64,000 nucleotides of DNA from Betaproteobacteria bacterium (GTDB taxonomy: Bacteria; Pseudomonadota; Gammaproteobacteria; Burkholderiales; Ga0077523). Both the position numbers and the translations under genes were made by a program. Of this stretch, positions 41,917 to 50,939 are shown piece after piece; position 1 is the first letter of the stretch, and each line of letters begins with the position of its first letter. The DNA is taken from NCBI GenBank assembly GCA_016713305.1, contig JADJPK010000008.1, positions 248,001 to 312,000 of the forward strand, written 5' to 3'. Below the pieces are notes generated by a model. The model was given only the letters and a program-made list of their open reading frames with translations, had not been told where the DNA came from and ran no database searches.

Positions 41917-43731
41917 CTACTTCCAGCTGCGTGCGAGGTCGAGCGGATTCTCCGCGCTGCCGGCCGAACCGTTGTCGCGGTCGGAATCGAACAGGCCGGC
42001 CAGTTCCTCCGCCGCTTCCTTCGACGTCTGGATCATCCGGTCTTCATCGCGATGCACCGCAAACTGACGGTGGAGCACCTCGTCGTCGTGCCGCCGGAAG
42101 CGGGCGACCGTATCGCGGGCAACCTCCGCGTCGAGGCCCAGCGCTTCGAGCACGTCCCGCGCCATCTCGAGCGCGGAGCCGAGAGTCTCCCGGTGGATGA
42201 CCTTCACGCCCAGCTCCATCAGTTGCAGCGCGTGATGCCGGTTTCGTGCGCGCGCCAGGATCTGCAGCTGCGGAAAATGCCGGCGCACCGTCTCCGCAGT
42301 GCGTATCGAGGCCTCGACGTCGTCGATGGCCAGGACAAGGAGACGAGCGCGTTCGGCGCCGGCGGCGCGAAGCAGTTCCAGCCGCGAGGCGTCGCCGTAA
42401 TAGGCCTTGCGACCCACGCGCCGGACCGTCTCGACCTGGTCCGGACTGGCATCGAGCGCGGTGTAGGCGATGCGCCGGGCGCTCAGGACGCGGCTCACGA
42501 TCTGGCCGAAACGACCGATGCCGGCGATGATGACGGGGGCGTCCGTTTCGTCGACCGCATCGAACGGCCTGCTCTTCGCCTGGCGCGATCTCGCCGACCA
42601 GCGTTCGTTCAGCAGGAACAAGGGCGGAGTGAGTGCCATGGAGACGGTGACCACCACCACCAGGAAATCGCGCGTGGCGGAGTCGACGAGACGGTTCTCC
42701 AGGGCGAGACCCACCAGCACGAACGCGAACTCGCCGGCATGTGCCAGCAGCACGGCCAGAGTGCGCGCGCTTTCACGCTCGTGGCGCGTGATGGTGGCGA
42801 TCGCGAACACGATGAGCGCCTTGCCGGCCATCAATGCGAGCGCCGTCCCCAGGACGGCGAACGGCCGAGCCAGCAGCAGGCCCACGTTGACCCCCATGCC
42901 CACGGCGATGAAGAAGAGGCCCAGCAGAAGCCCCTTGAACGGTTCGATGGCCGCTTCGATCTCGTGCCGGTATTCGGAGTCCGCGAGCAGCACGCCGGCC
43001 AGAAAGGCGCCGAGCGTCATCGACAGCCCGGCGGACTGCATCACGAGCGCCGTGCCGATGACGACCAGAAGCGCTGCCGCCGTGAAGATCTCCTGGATGC
43101 CGCTTTCCGCCACGGCGCGCAGCACGGGCCGCAGCAGGTACCGTCCGCCGGCGATCACGGCGGTGATGACGGCCACGGCCTTGGCAGCGCCGAGCCATGG
43201 ATCGCTGCCGGAGGCCGCTTCGTGCGCCACGAGCAGCGGGATCAGCGCGAGCATGGGAATGACGGCCATGTCCTGGAACAGGGCGATGGCGAAGGCGGAC
43301 CGGCCGTGGCGCGTCGGCAACTGCTTGCGCTCGCCGAGGAGCTGGAGCACGAAGGCCGTGGAATTCATGGAAAGCGCCACGCCGGCGATCACGCCCACGC
43401 GCCAGTCGGCGCCCAGCAGCATCGCCGTGAGGGCCACCGCGGCCGTGGTGACGCCCACCTGCGCCGAGCCCAGCCCGAACACGGGACGCCGCAGCGCCTT
43501 CAGCCGCGACGGCTGGAGCTCCAGGCCGATGATGAACAGCAGCAGCACGACGCCCAGTTCGGCGAAGTGGAGGATGCTCTCGACGTTGGTGACGAGCTTG
43601 AGCCCCCACGGACCGATGGCCAGCCCCGCCACCAGGAAGCCCAGCACGGCGCCGAGCCGCAACTTGCGGAACACGGGCACCGCGACGACGGCGGCGCCGA
43701 GGAAGATGGCAGTCTCAGCGAGCAATTGCAT
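41917..43731 (-). CDS. KefB/KefC-type K+/H+ antiporter
   Basis: The 604-residue CPA2-family protein has 12-13 membrane helices (residues 1-385) and a cytoplasmic RCK N-domain. Typical blocks are GLELQPSRLKALRR, SMNSTAFVLQLLGE, AFAIALFQDMAVIPML with the ion-binding Gln-Asp of this family, LADSEYRHEIEAAIEPFKGLLLG, and the Rossmann start VIIAGIGRFGQIVSRVL. Kef proteins expel potassium to acidify the cell during electrophile stress under glutathione control. A glutathione-reductase gene lies 2 kb away on the same strand. No ancillary KefF/KefG gene is adjacent. Confidence 0.92.
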   Translation of the reverse strand: MQLLAETAIFLGAAVVAVPVFRKLRLGAVLGFLVAGLAIGPWGLKLVTNVESILHFAELGVVLLLFIIGLELQPSRLKALRRPVFGLGSAQVGVTTAAVALTAMLLGADWRVGVIAGVALSMNSTAFVLQLLGERKQLPTRHGRSAFAIALFQDMAVIPMLALIPLLVAHEAASGSDPWLGAAKAVAVITAVIAGGRYLLRPVLRAVAESGIQEIFTAAALLVVIGTALVMQSAGLSMTLGAFLAGVLLADSEYRHEIEAAIEPFKGLLLGLFFIAVGMGVNVGLLLARPFAVLGTALALMAGKALIVFAIATITRHERESARTLAVLLAHAGEFAFVLVGLALENRLVDSATRDFLVVVVTVSMALTPPLFLLNERWSARSRQAKSRPFDAVDETDAPVIIAGIGRFGQIVSRVLSARRIAYTALDASPDQVETVRRVGRKAYYGDASRLELLRAAGAERARLLVLAIDDVEASIRTAETVRRHFPQLQILARARNRHHALQLMELGVKVIHRETLGSALEMARDVLEALGLDAEVARDTVARFRRHDDEVLHRQFAVHRDEDRMIQTSKEAAEELAGLFDSDRDNGSAGSAENPLDLARSWK

Positions 43732-43880
43732 CGAGATTCGTCAATGCAAGGACCGTCCCGGGTGAACCCGGGCGATCCGGCGCCCGAGGGGTTCGCGCGG
43801 ACCGCGGCGAAGCGGACATCCGCACGTGCCTCGGGGCGGGCCCGGCATCGCGTCCGCGGGACCGCGATACCGGGGAAGCG

Positions 43881-44264
43881 TCATGCCATGCCGATGGCGT
43901 CGTGCGCGGAGTGACCGGTGGCGGCGACGATGCGGATCTCCACCTTGTACTTGGGTTGCGCGAGCTTCGATTCCACGCAGGCACGGGCGGGCGAACAGCC
44001 TTCCGGCACCCAGGCGTCCCAGACCGCGTTCATGGCGTTGTAGTCACTGATGTCCGCGAGCCAGATCGTTGCCGAGAGCATCCGCGTGCGATCGCTGCCC
44101 GCCTCCTGCAGGAACCGGTCGATCTTCATGAGGATGTTCTCCGTCTGCGCTCCCGCATCGCCCGGCACGGGCTCGTCGGCGACGATTCCCGCCAGATAGA
44201 CGGTCTCGTTGTGGACGACCACCTGTGAAAGCCTCTTGCCGACATGTCTTCTTTCGATCTGCAT
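43881..44264 (-). CDS. RidA/YjgF-family protein
   Basis: A 127-residue trimeric RidA-like protein. The opening (HVGKRLSQVVVHNETVYLAGIV), the middle MLSATIWLADISDYNAMNAVW, and the end ARACVESKLAQPKYKVEIRIVAA are typical. The Arg of ARACVE corresponds to the imine-binding Arg of RidA and the Glu of VEIRIVA is also kept. RidA deaminates reactive enamines from PLP enzymes. It is in a minus-strand group with transport genes. Confidence 0.88.
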   Translation of the reverse strand: MQIERRHVGKRLSQVVVHNETVYLAGIVADEPVPGDAGAQTENILMKIDRFLQEAGSDRTRMLSATIWLADISDYNAMNAVWDAWVPEGCSPARACVESKLAQPKYKVEIRIVAATGHSAHDAIGMA

Positions 44265-44430
44265 TCAGGAATCTCCTGGAGAAGGTCTGGTCAATGTACG
44301 CGGATCCCGTGGCAGCTGGAAACGAGCACTCGCGCGGCGGGCCGGGAAGGCGGGATCGGGCATTTCGCGCAGCGGCCCGGGCGTTCGCGGCATGGTCCCG
44401 CCAAGAATGCGTGCGTTCGCCGCTCCTTCC

Positions 44431-45819
44431 CTAACCGAACATCTTCTTGAGCTCTCCCGCGAGGGAAGGGATGACGAAACCGATGATGAAGATGGCCGCG
44501 ATCCAGAGCAGCGCCACCATCCAGCCCGGCGCCACCAGGGTGCGGCGCATGTGGCGATAGTAGAGGTACAGGGTCGCGCAGGAGATGATGGGCAGCATGG
44601 CGGCCTGTGCCATGCCGCCCCAGGTCACCATCTGCACCGGGGCCTGGCCGAAGATCCAGAACATGACGACCGGGATGACGGTCAGTACCACGACGAAGAC
44701 GTCGCGCCAGCGGTTGCGCGCCCGCAGGTCGTCCTTGTCGTACTGCCCCAGGATGCGCATGAGGTCGGAGCACATGCGCGAATGCCCGGCCGTCGCTGCG
44801 ACGATCGTGCCGAACAGGATGATGATCGCGCCGACGTAGAACAGGTACCTGGCCCAGCCGCCGAGGGTCTGCGTGTAGATGTTGGACAGCACGTCGATCA
44901 TCTCGGCGCCGTTGGGCACCTGCCCCATGGCGTGCAGGATTCCGGCGCCCAGGAGATAGAAGGCGACCGTGGCGACCGTGTAGATGATCATGGAGAACAC
45001 GACGTCCACGTTCATCACGTGCGCCCAGCCGCGTGCACGCCGCCGCCACGCCTCGCCGTCCTCGTACGGGCCGGTGTATCGCGCATAGCCTTTCTCGACG
45101 CACCAGTACGTGTAGATGTACAGCTCCGTGGCGCCCACGCCCGTGATGCCGAAAACGGCGATGGCGATCGCCATGCCCTGACTGGGCAGCTCGAAGCGGA
45201 AACCCGAGGCCATCTCCGCCACGCTGAAGCTGGGCGAGGTCATCAGCAGCACCGCCGCCAGAAGCGTGATGAGCGTGAAGAGGCCCACCTTCACCATGGC
45301 GAGCCGTTCCATGCGGGCATAGCCACCGCCCAGCAGCAGTACCAGCGTCAGGACCCAGAAGATGATCACCCACGCCCCCACGGCGATGTCCGTGAGCCTG
45401 AACATCACCTGGGAGACGCCGATGAACATGGCGGCGATCTGGAAGAGCGTCAGGAACACCATGATCGCCCACGCGACGATCACCCAGTTGAAGTGCTTCG
45501 TGCGCGGCCCGGGAATGTGGTTCACGGCATCCAGGCCCGTCTCGGCCCGCGCGATGACGTAGCGGCCGAGAAACGCCTGCACGACCGACTTGATGAGACA
45601 GCTCACGATCACCAGCCACAGCATCGTGTAGCCCACCTTGGCGCCCAGCGCGGTGGTGGCGATGAGTTCGCCCGAGCCCACGATGGAGGCGGCCAGCACG
45701 ATGCCCGGGCCGATCTTGCGCAGGATGTTGGCGAGACCGACCGGCGGTTCCAGGATGTCGCGCGGGTCGAGCCGGTAGGGGTCGAAATGCGTTCGCGACG
45801 CATGCGGGGCTGCGCTCAT
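44431..45819 (-). CDS. Divergent Nramp-family transporter
   Basis: The 462-residue protein has eleven to twelve membrane helices in the Nramp arrangement. TM1 reads IGPGIVLAASIVGSGELIATT, where classical Mn/Fe transporters have an Asp-Pro-Gly-Asn motif. TM6 reads AIAVFGITGVGATELYIYTY, where they have Met-Pro-His. The canonical metal-coordinating Asp, Asn and Met are thus missing. The fold assignment is firm, but transition-metal transport is doubtful; it may belong to a divergent Nramp-related branch carrying other substrates. It starts 31 bases after the glutathione-reductase stop. Confidence 0.82.
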   Translation of the reverse strand: MSAAPHASRTHFDPYRLDPRDILEPPVGLANILRKIGPGIVLAASIVGSGELIATTALGAKVGYTMLWLVIVSCLIKSVVQAFLGRYVIARAETGLDAVNHIPGPRTKHFNWVIVAWAIMVFLTLFQIAAMFIGVSQVMFRLTDIAVGAWVIIFWVLTLVLLLGGGYARMERLAMVKVGLFTLITLLAAVLLMTSPSFSVAEMASGFRFELPSQGMAIAIAVFGITGVGATELYIYTYWCVEKGYARYTGPYEDGEAWRRRARGWAHVMNVDVVFSMIIYTVATVAFYLLGAGILHAMGQVPNGAEMIDVLSNIYTQTLGGWARYLFYVGAIIILFGTIVAATAGHSRMCSDLMRILGQYDKDDLRARNRWRDVFVVVLTVIPVVMFWIFGQAPVQMVTWGGMAQAAMLPIISCATLYLYYRHMRRTLVAPGWMVALLWIAAIFIIGFVIPSLAGELKKMFG

Positions 45820-45850
45820 TCATCTCCTCCGCGAGATGGGTTGGATCGTT

Positions 45851-47221
45851 TCAGTCCGCGGCTCTGGCCGGCCGAGATGTCTTCATCGTCACCATCTCCT
45901 CCGACGCGGTGGGATGGATCGCCACCGTGTCGTCGAACTGGCGCTTCGTGGCGCCCATCCTGACGGCAACGGCGAATCCTTGCAACATCTCGTCGGCGCC
46001 CGGGCCGATGACGTGGCAGCCCACCACCTTCTCGTCCTCGCCGGCGACCACGAGTTTCATGGAGGTCTTCACCTTCCGCTCGGCAAAGGCGTGGCTCATG
46101 GGCGTGAAGCGCGTCTCGTACACCCGAACGTGCGCTGCGTGCCTGTCCAGTGCCTCGTTCTCGGAGAGCCCCACCGTGCCGATGGGTGGGTGGCTGAAGA
46201 TCACCGTCGCCACGTTGTCGTAGTCCAGGTGGCGCCCGGCCTGCCCGCCGAAGAGGCGGTCGGCGAGGCGGCGGCCCGCCGCGATCGCCACAGGCGTGAG
46301 TTCGTGGTGCCCGATCACGTCGCCCAGCGCGTACACGCCCGGCACGTCGGTTTGCTGCAGCGCATCCACCGGGATCACGCCCCGCTCGTCGACGGTGACG
46401 CCGGCAGCGGCGAGGTCGAGCGGGGCCGTGCTGGGTCTGCGTCCGATCGCCCACAGAATCGAGTCGAAGGGGCCCTGCGGACCCGCTTCGCCGGCGAGCC
46501 ACAGACCGTCGGAGCGCCGCTCGACCGCGCGGCTGTGGAAGTGCTCCACGATCCGGACGCCGTCGGCCGCCATGTGTTCCTTGAGCTGATCGCGCAGCAT
46601 GCGGTCGAAGCCGTGCAGGAAGTGATCGCGCCTGAGACACAGCGTCACCTGCGTGCCCAGGGCCTGCATGAGACCGCCCACTTCGACGGCGATGTAGCCT
46701 GCCCCCACCACGGCCATGGTGCGCGGCTGCCGCGGAAGATCGAAATAGCCGTCGGAGGTGATGCCCAGTTCCGCACCGGGAATGTCCGGGACGAGCGCAT
46801 GGCCCCCGACTGCGATCACGACGTGATCGGCGCTGATCCGCTCGCCCGCGACCTCGACGGTCCGTGGCGCCACGAAACGCGCACGGCCGCGAACGATCTC
46901 GACCTTGTTGGACTTGAGATGGCGCTCGTAGGCCGCATTCAGATTGCGCACGTAGGCATCGCGCGAGTCCTTGAGCCGCCCCCAGTCGAACTGCCATTCC
47001 GGGACCGTGAATCCATGGCCGGCGGCGTCTTCCAGACCGTGCGCCATCTGGGCGGCCGTCCACATGATCTTCTTTGGCACGCAACCCACGTTGACGCACG
47101 TGCCACCGATGCGTCCGGCTTCCACGAGGCACACGGACGCGCCGTAGCTGCCCGCCCGGTTCGCGGTGGCGACGCCGCCGCTGCCCCCGCCAATGCACAA
47201 CAGGTCGAAGTGTCTGGTCAT
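45851..47221 (-). CDS. gor: Glutathione-disulfide reductase
   Basis: The 456-residue flavoenzyme starts MTRHFDLLCIGGGSGG with the FAD dinucleotide fold. The redox-active disulfide is GGTCVNVGCVPKK, the NADPH fold is AVVGAGYIAVEVGGL followed by LRRDHFLHGFD with the Arg pair for the 2'-phosphate. The second FAD motif is GVYALGDVIGHHELTPVAI, and the C-terminal catalytic His-Glu is HPTASEEMVT. These choose glutathione reductase over lipoamide dehydrogenase. It recycles glutathione, which also gates Kef antiporters. Confidence 0.92.
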   Translation of the reverse strand: MTRHFDLLCIGGGSGGVATANRAGSYGASVCLVEAGRIGGTCVNVGCVPKKIMWTAAQMAHGLEDAAGHGFTVPEWQFDWGRLKDSRDAYVRNLNAAYERHLKSNKVEIVRGRARFVAPRTVEVAGERISADHVVIAVGGHALVPDIPGAELGITSDGYFDLPRQPRTMAVVGAGYIAVEVGGLMQALGTQVTLCLRRDHFLHGFDRMLRDQLKEHMAADGVRIVEHFHSRAVERRSDGLWLAGEAGPQGPFDSILWAIGRRPSTAPLDLAAAGVTVDERGVIPVDALQQTDVPGVYALGDVIGHHELTPVAIAAGRRLADRLFGGQAGRHLDYDNVATVIFSHPPIGTVGLSENEALDRHAAHVRVYETRFTPMSHAFAERKVKTSMKLVVAGEDEKVVGCHVIGPGADEMLQGFAVAVRMGATKRQFDDTVAIHPTASEEMVTMKTSRPARAAD

Positions 47222-47483
47222 GTTCGATGCGAAAGGGCCGCACCGTTCCCGCTTGGCGAGAGCCGGCGAGCCTCTGCTGCGTTGTAGATGTCCGCAAGGT
47301 ACCGGCAATTCGCGCCGGGTGGAAGGAGGGGAGGCACGCCGTCCCTCGGCCCGGCCCGGCGGCTCACACGGCGGCGTCGGGGCATACTTCGAGGTCACGG
47401 CGACGCCGCAGCGCCGAAGTCATGGCCTCCCGTGCGGATCAACCTGCCGGATGCGCCCGGCCTTACCCGAAGAGCGTCCCATC

Positions 47484-47855
47484 ATGACCGAATCGACCGC
47501 CTTTCTTCTCTACGCCCACGGCGCACGGGATCCCGACTGGGCCACGCCGGTGAAGACGATCGCCGCCCGATTGCGGGAACTGGGCGGTGGCAGGAGAGTG
47601 GAGGTGGCGTTCCTGGAGCACATGGCGCCTGGCATGGACGAAGCGATGGATGCGCTGGCAGCAGACGGGATCCGGCAGGTGGCGGTGGTACCGCTGTTCG
47701 TCGGCCGGGGCGGGCATCTCAAGAAAGACCTGCCCGTGGTGCTGGAACGCTGCCGCACGCGTCATCCTTCGATCGACATCTCCGTGCGGCCGGCCCTGGG
47801 CGAGGATGCCGCCATCGTCGACGCGATCGTGAACTGGATTCTCGCCGGACCCTGA
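47484..47855 (+). CDS. CbiX/SirB-like sirohydrochlorin chelatase
   Basis: The 123-residue protein is a single short CbiX domain: LLYAHGARDPDWATPVKTIA with the metal-binding His, VEVAFLEHMAPGMDEAM, VAVVPLFVGRGGHLKKDLPV with the second His. Small CbiX proteins insert cobalt or iron into sirohydrochlorin for cobalamin or sirohaem. It stands alone, divergent from gor and convergent with the thioesterase gene. Confidence 0.87.
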   Translation: MTESTAFLLYAHGARDPDWATPVKTIAARLRELGGGRRVEVAFLEHMAPGMDEAMDALAADGIRQVAVVPLFVGRGGHLKKDLPVVLERCRTRHPSIDISVRPALGEDAAIVDAIVNWILAGP

Positions 47856-47872
47856 CAGGTCGCGTCACTGCC

Positions 47873-48307
47873 TCATGTCTGGGCGATGCGCTCGAGCGCG
47901 GCACGCATCGCATCGGGCAAAGGCGTGGGCCGGCGCGCCGTGCGGTCCACGTACACGTGCACGAAATGTCCCTGGGCCGCCGCATCGTCGTCATCGTTGC
48001 GGAACAGGCCGATCTCGTAGCGCACGCTGCTGGTTCCCAGCCTGGCCACGCGTACTCCCGCGTGCACGACGTCGGGGAACGTGACCGGCTTGAAGTAGTT
48101 GCACTGGGTCTCGATGACCAGGCCGATCACGGTGCTGGTCTCGATGTCCAGGACGCCTTGCTCGATCAGGTACTGGTTCACCGCCGTGTCGAAGAAGGAG
48201 TAGTAGTTGACGTTGTTCACGTGCCCGTACACGTCGTTGTCCAGCCAGCGGGTCGGGATCGCCTGGAAGTGGCGGTAGGCGGAGCGGAGAGAGGGTTCTG
48301 GTTTCAT
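47873..48307 (-). CDS. Hotdog-fold acyl-CoA thioesterase (YbgC/FadM type)
   Basis: The 144-residue 4HBT-family protein has the active-site segment IPTRWLDNDVYGHVNNVNYYSFFD with the catalytic Asp, then ETQCNYFKPVTFPDVVHAGVRV and VHVYVDRTARRPTPLP. Members hydrolyse acyl-CoA or acyl-ACP esters. Start 48307 (MKPEPSLR) is the first codon before the fold; the long open frame upstream runs through intergenic repeats. Confidence 0.88.
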   Translation of the reverse strand: MKPEPSLRSAYRHFQAIPTRWLDNDVYGHVNNVNYYSFFDTAVNQYLIEQGVLDIETSTVIGLVIETQCNYFKPVTFPDVVHAGVRVARLGTSSVRYEIGLFRNDDDDAAAQGHFVHVYVDRTARRPTPLPDAMRAALERIAQT

Positions 48308-48668
48308 GGTTCGGGGAAGCACGGACGATGGGCGATAGGGTGGTTCCTGGCCCCGACTTGCTGGACTGGATGCGGCAACCCACCCCCATCCTGTCCTTCC
48401 CCCTGAAGGGGAAGGGACCTTCTGCAGCCGGACGGGAGCGCGACAGGTACCGGATCCGAGAGGCGCGCAGCGCAGGAAACTCCCCTCTCCTTCAAGCCGG
48501 GGCCCCCGGAAAGTCGCAGACTTTTTGGGGTGGGACAGAGGGGCTGGGGTGAGGATGGGCAGTCCGAGAGGCGCGAAGCGCAGGTAACTCCCCTCGCCCT
48601 CAGGGAGAGGGGCGGGGGTGAGGGTGGGTTCTTCGCGCGATGTGTCGCACAGATGGCTTCTCTCGCCC
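48308..48668. repeat. Intergenic repeat region with two direct copies and hairpins
   Basis: This 361-base stretch has no gene. Two direct copies of a 35-base unit, TCCGAGAGGCGCG(C/A)AGCGCAG and following bases, lie at 48456-48490 and 48564-48598. A hairpin CCTTCCCC/GGGGAAGG is at 48395-48415. CTCGCCCTCAGGGAGAGG sequence near 48595-48612 resembles the short GC-rich repeats scattered in many beta- and gammaproteobacterial genomes. Confidence 0.75.
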
Positions 48669-49571
48669 TCACCCCTGCCTCCGACCGGCAGCATCGCTTG
48701 CGCGTCGCATCTGTTTCCAGTTCACCGCCAGCATGCCGGCCAGCACGATCACAGCCATTCCCATCAGCGTGCCCCCGTCGGGAAAATCGCCGAAGGCGAT
48801 CCAGGCGAGCCCGGTGGACCAGACGAGCTGCACGTAGACGAAAGGCGCCAGCATCATGGGCGAGGCATGCTCCACCGCTCGGATCAGCAGGAAATGGCCG
48901 AAGCCCCCGAGCAAGCCGATGGCAACGATGAATGCCGCCTGGACCGGTGTGGGGGACTGCCAGGTGAAAGGCAGCGGAATCGTGGTCGCGATGGCGCCCA
49001 CCAGCGCGCTGAAGAAGAGCGTGGTCATGGGGTCTTCCCGCCCTGCCACCTTGCGCGTGAGGATCTGATACAGGCTGAAGAAGACGGCCGAGATCAGCGG
49101 GAACACCACCGTCGCGCTGAACACCGCGCCGCCGGGGCGGATGATGATGAGCACGCCCGCGAAGCCCATGCCCACGGCGATCCACTGCCGCGGCCTCACC
49201 TTCTCGCGCAGCAGCGGACCCGACAGTGCGGTGACGAGGACCGGTCCCACGAAGGTGATCGCAGCGGCTTCGGCGAGCGGCAGATAGCGCAGCGACAGAT
49301 AGAAGAACACCGACGAACATACCAGCAGCAGCCCGCGCGCCGTCTGGATGAAGGGATGCTTCGTCCGCACGAGTCCCAGACCCATACGCGGTCCGAAGAT
49401 CGCGATCATGAACGCGAACTGCACGAAGTAGCGTGCCCAGAGCAGCGGCGGAATCGGGTAGCTGCGCAGCATGTGCTTGGCGAGCGTGTCCATGGACGAG
49501 AACATGAACACGGCGACCATGATGAGGCCGACACCTCGCATGAAGTGCCGGTGGGAATGACGCGGCGACAT
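48669..49571 (-). CDS. EamA-family transporter, second copy
   Basis: The 300-residue protein is a paralogue of the one at 10724-11653: FMRGVGLIMVAVFMFSSMDTLAKHML, RYLPLAEAAAITFVGPVLV, LREKVRPRQWIAVGMGFAG and AVFFSLYQILTRKVAG. It has ten helices in two EamA halves. The start at 49571 overlaps the enolase stop (TGATG), which suggests co-translation, but no functional link is evident. Confidence 0.85.
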   Translation of the reverse strand: MSPRHSHRHFMRGVGLIMVAVFMFSSMDTLAKHMLRSYPIPPLLWARYFVQFAFMIAIFGPRMGLGLVRTKHPFIQTARGLLLVCSSVFFYLSLRYLPLAEAAAITFVGPVLVTALSGPLLREKVRPRQWIAVGMGFAGVLIIIRPGGAVFSATVVFPLISAVFFSLYQILTRKVAGREDPMTTLFFSALVGAIATTIPLPFTWQSPTPVQAAFIVAIGLLGGFGHFLLIRAVEHASPMMLAPFVYVQLVWSTGLAWIAFGDFPDGGTLMGMAVIVLAGMLAVNWKQMRRASDAAGRRQG

Positions 49572-50872
49572 CAGGCGAGCGGCTTGCCCGCATCGGGTGG
49601 CAGCACCTCGCGGCCGGCGAACCTTGCACGATCGCCCAGGGCTTCCTCCAGCCGCAGTGCCTCGTTCCATTTGCACATGCGCTCGGACCGCGTGAACGAA
49701 CCGACCTTCAACTGGCCGGCGTTCCAGCCGGTCGACAGATGCACGATCGTCACGTCTTCCGTTTCGCCGGAGCGGGCCGACACGATCGTGCCAAAACCCG
49801 CGGCCATGCCGGCGTCGAAGGCCGCGTGAGTCTCGGTGACCGTGCCGGCCTGATTGGGCTTGATGAGAACCGCATTGCAGGAACGGTGGGACGCGGCGGC
49901 GCGAACGCGGTCCGCGTGCGTGACGAGGAAGTCGTCTCCGATCACCTGGATACGATGGCCCACCACGGCGGTGAAGGCCTTCATTCCCTCCGGATCGTCC
50001 TCCGCCAGCGGATCCTCGACCGAGGCGATGGGATAGCGACGGCACCAGTCCAGCAGCATCGCGATCATCGAATCGCGGTCCAGTTCGCGGCGCTCCAGGC
50101 CCAGGGTGTAGCGGCCGTTCCTGCCGAACTCCGATGCGGCGATGTCCAGCGAGATGGCAACGTCTTCACCGGGAACGTAGCCGGCGCGCTCGATCGCGCG
50201 CACGAGCATGCCCAGCGCCTCTTCGTTGGAATCGAACGCGGGCCAGAAACCTCCTTCGTCGGCCACGCCCTGCAGCTTGCCGGCCTCCTGCATCAACAGA
50301 CCCGCGGCCCGATAGACCTCCGCGGTCATGTCCAGTGCCTGGGCGAAGGTCCGGGCCCCGAGCGGCATCACCATGAAGTCCTGGATATCGACACGCCTGC
50401 CGGCATGCGCTCCCCCGCCGAAGATCTGGATTTCCGGCAAGGGCAGGCGCACCGGACGGCCCTGGGCAAGGTGGGCATACAGCGGCTGGCCCGCCGCGGC
50501 CGCGGCGGCGTGGAGCACCGCCATGGACACGGCGATCGTCGCGTTGCCCCCCAGACGAGCCTTGTTCGGCGTGCCGTCCAGGGCGATGAGCGCCGCATCC
50601 ACTGCCGCCTGATCGGCGGCGTCCATTCCGCACACCCTCTGCGCGATCTCGCCGTTGACGTGGGAAACCGCCCGGACGACATCCATGCCGCCGAGGCCGG
50701 TGCCGCCGTCACGCAGATCGATGGCTTCGTTCTCTCCCCGGGAGGCACCAGCCGGGGCGATGGCACGTCCGAAGGCGCCGCCATGCAACTGCACATCCGC
50801 TTCGACCGTGGGACGGCCGCGGGAGTCCCACACGCGGCGGGCAAGGATCTTCGAGATGACCGTGTTTTTCAT
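49571..50872 (-). CDS. Divergent enolase paralogue
   Basis: The 433-residue protein has the enolase fold: ISKILARRVWDSRGRPTVEADV, GGGAHAGRRVDIQDFMVMPLG with the catalytic His, GVADEGGFWP, ISLDIAASEF, YPIASVEDPLAEDDP, VIGDDFLVTH, NAVLIKPNQAGTVTET, SARSGETEDV. The metal-binding Asp/Glu/Asp and the catalytic Lys appear present. The mobile loop, normally GASTGSREA, is GASRGENEA, and the usual SHRSGETED is SARSGETED, losing a conserved His. These changes suggest altered activity or a related substrate. It may not be the housekeeping enolase, and lies beside kinase genes, not pyrG. Confidence 0.82.
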   Translation of the reverse strand: MKNTVISKILARRVWDSRGRPTVEADVQLHGGAFGRAIAPAGASRGENEAIDLRDGGTGLGGMDVVRAVSHVNGEIAQRVCGMDAADQAAVDAALIALDGTPNKARLGGNATIAVSMAVLHAAAAAAGQPLYAHLAQGRPVRLPLPEIQIFGGGAHAGRRVDIQDFMVMPLGARTFAQALDMTAEVYRAAGLLMQEAGKLQGVADEGGFWPAFDSNEEALGMLVRAIERAGYVPGEDVAISLDIAASEFGRNGRYTLGLERRELDRDSMIAMLLDWCRRYPIASVEDPLAEDDPEGMKAFTAVVGHRIQVIGDDFLVTHADRVRAAASHRSCNAVLIKPNQAGTVTETHAAFDAGMAAGFGTIVSARSGETEDVTIVHLSTGWNAGQLKVGSFTRSERMCKWNEALRLEEALGDRARFAGREVLPPDAGKPLA

Positions 50873-50939
50873 GAATGGGATCGAGGGTTCGGGGAAGGGG
50901 CACGCGCCGCGTGCCGGAAAGGATGAGGGGGAGGGTGTC

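Noticed and set aside
45851..47221. Dihydrolipoamide dehydrogenase
   Set aside because: The disulfide motif GGTCVNVGCVPKK, the Arg pair in the NADPH fold and HPTASEEMVT at the end fit glutathione reductase better.
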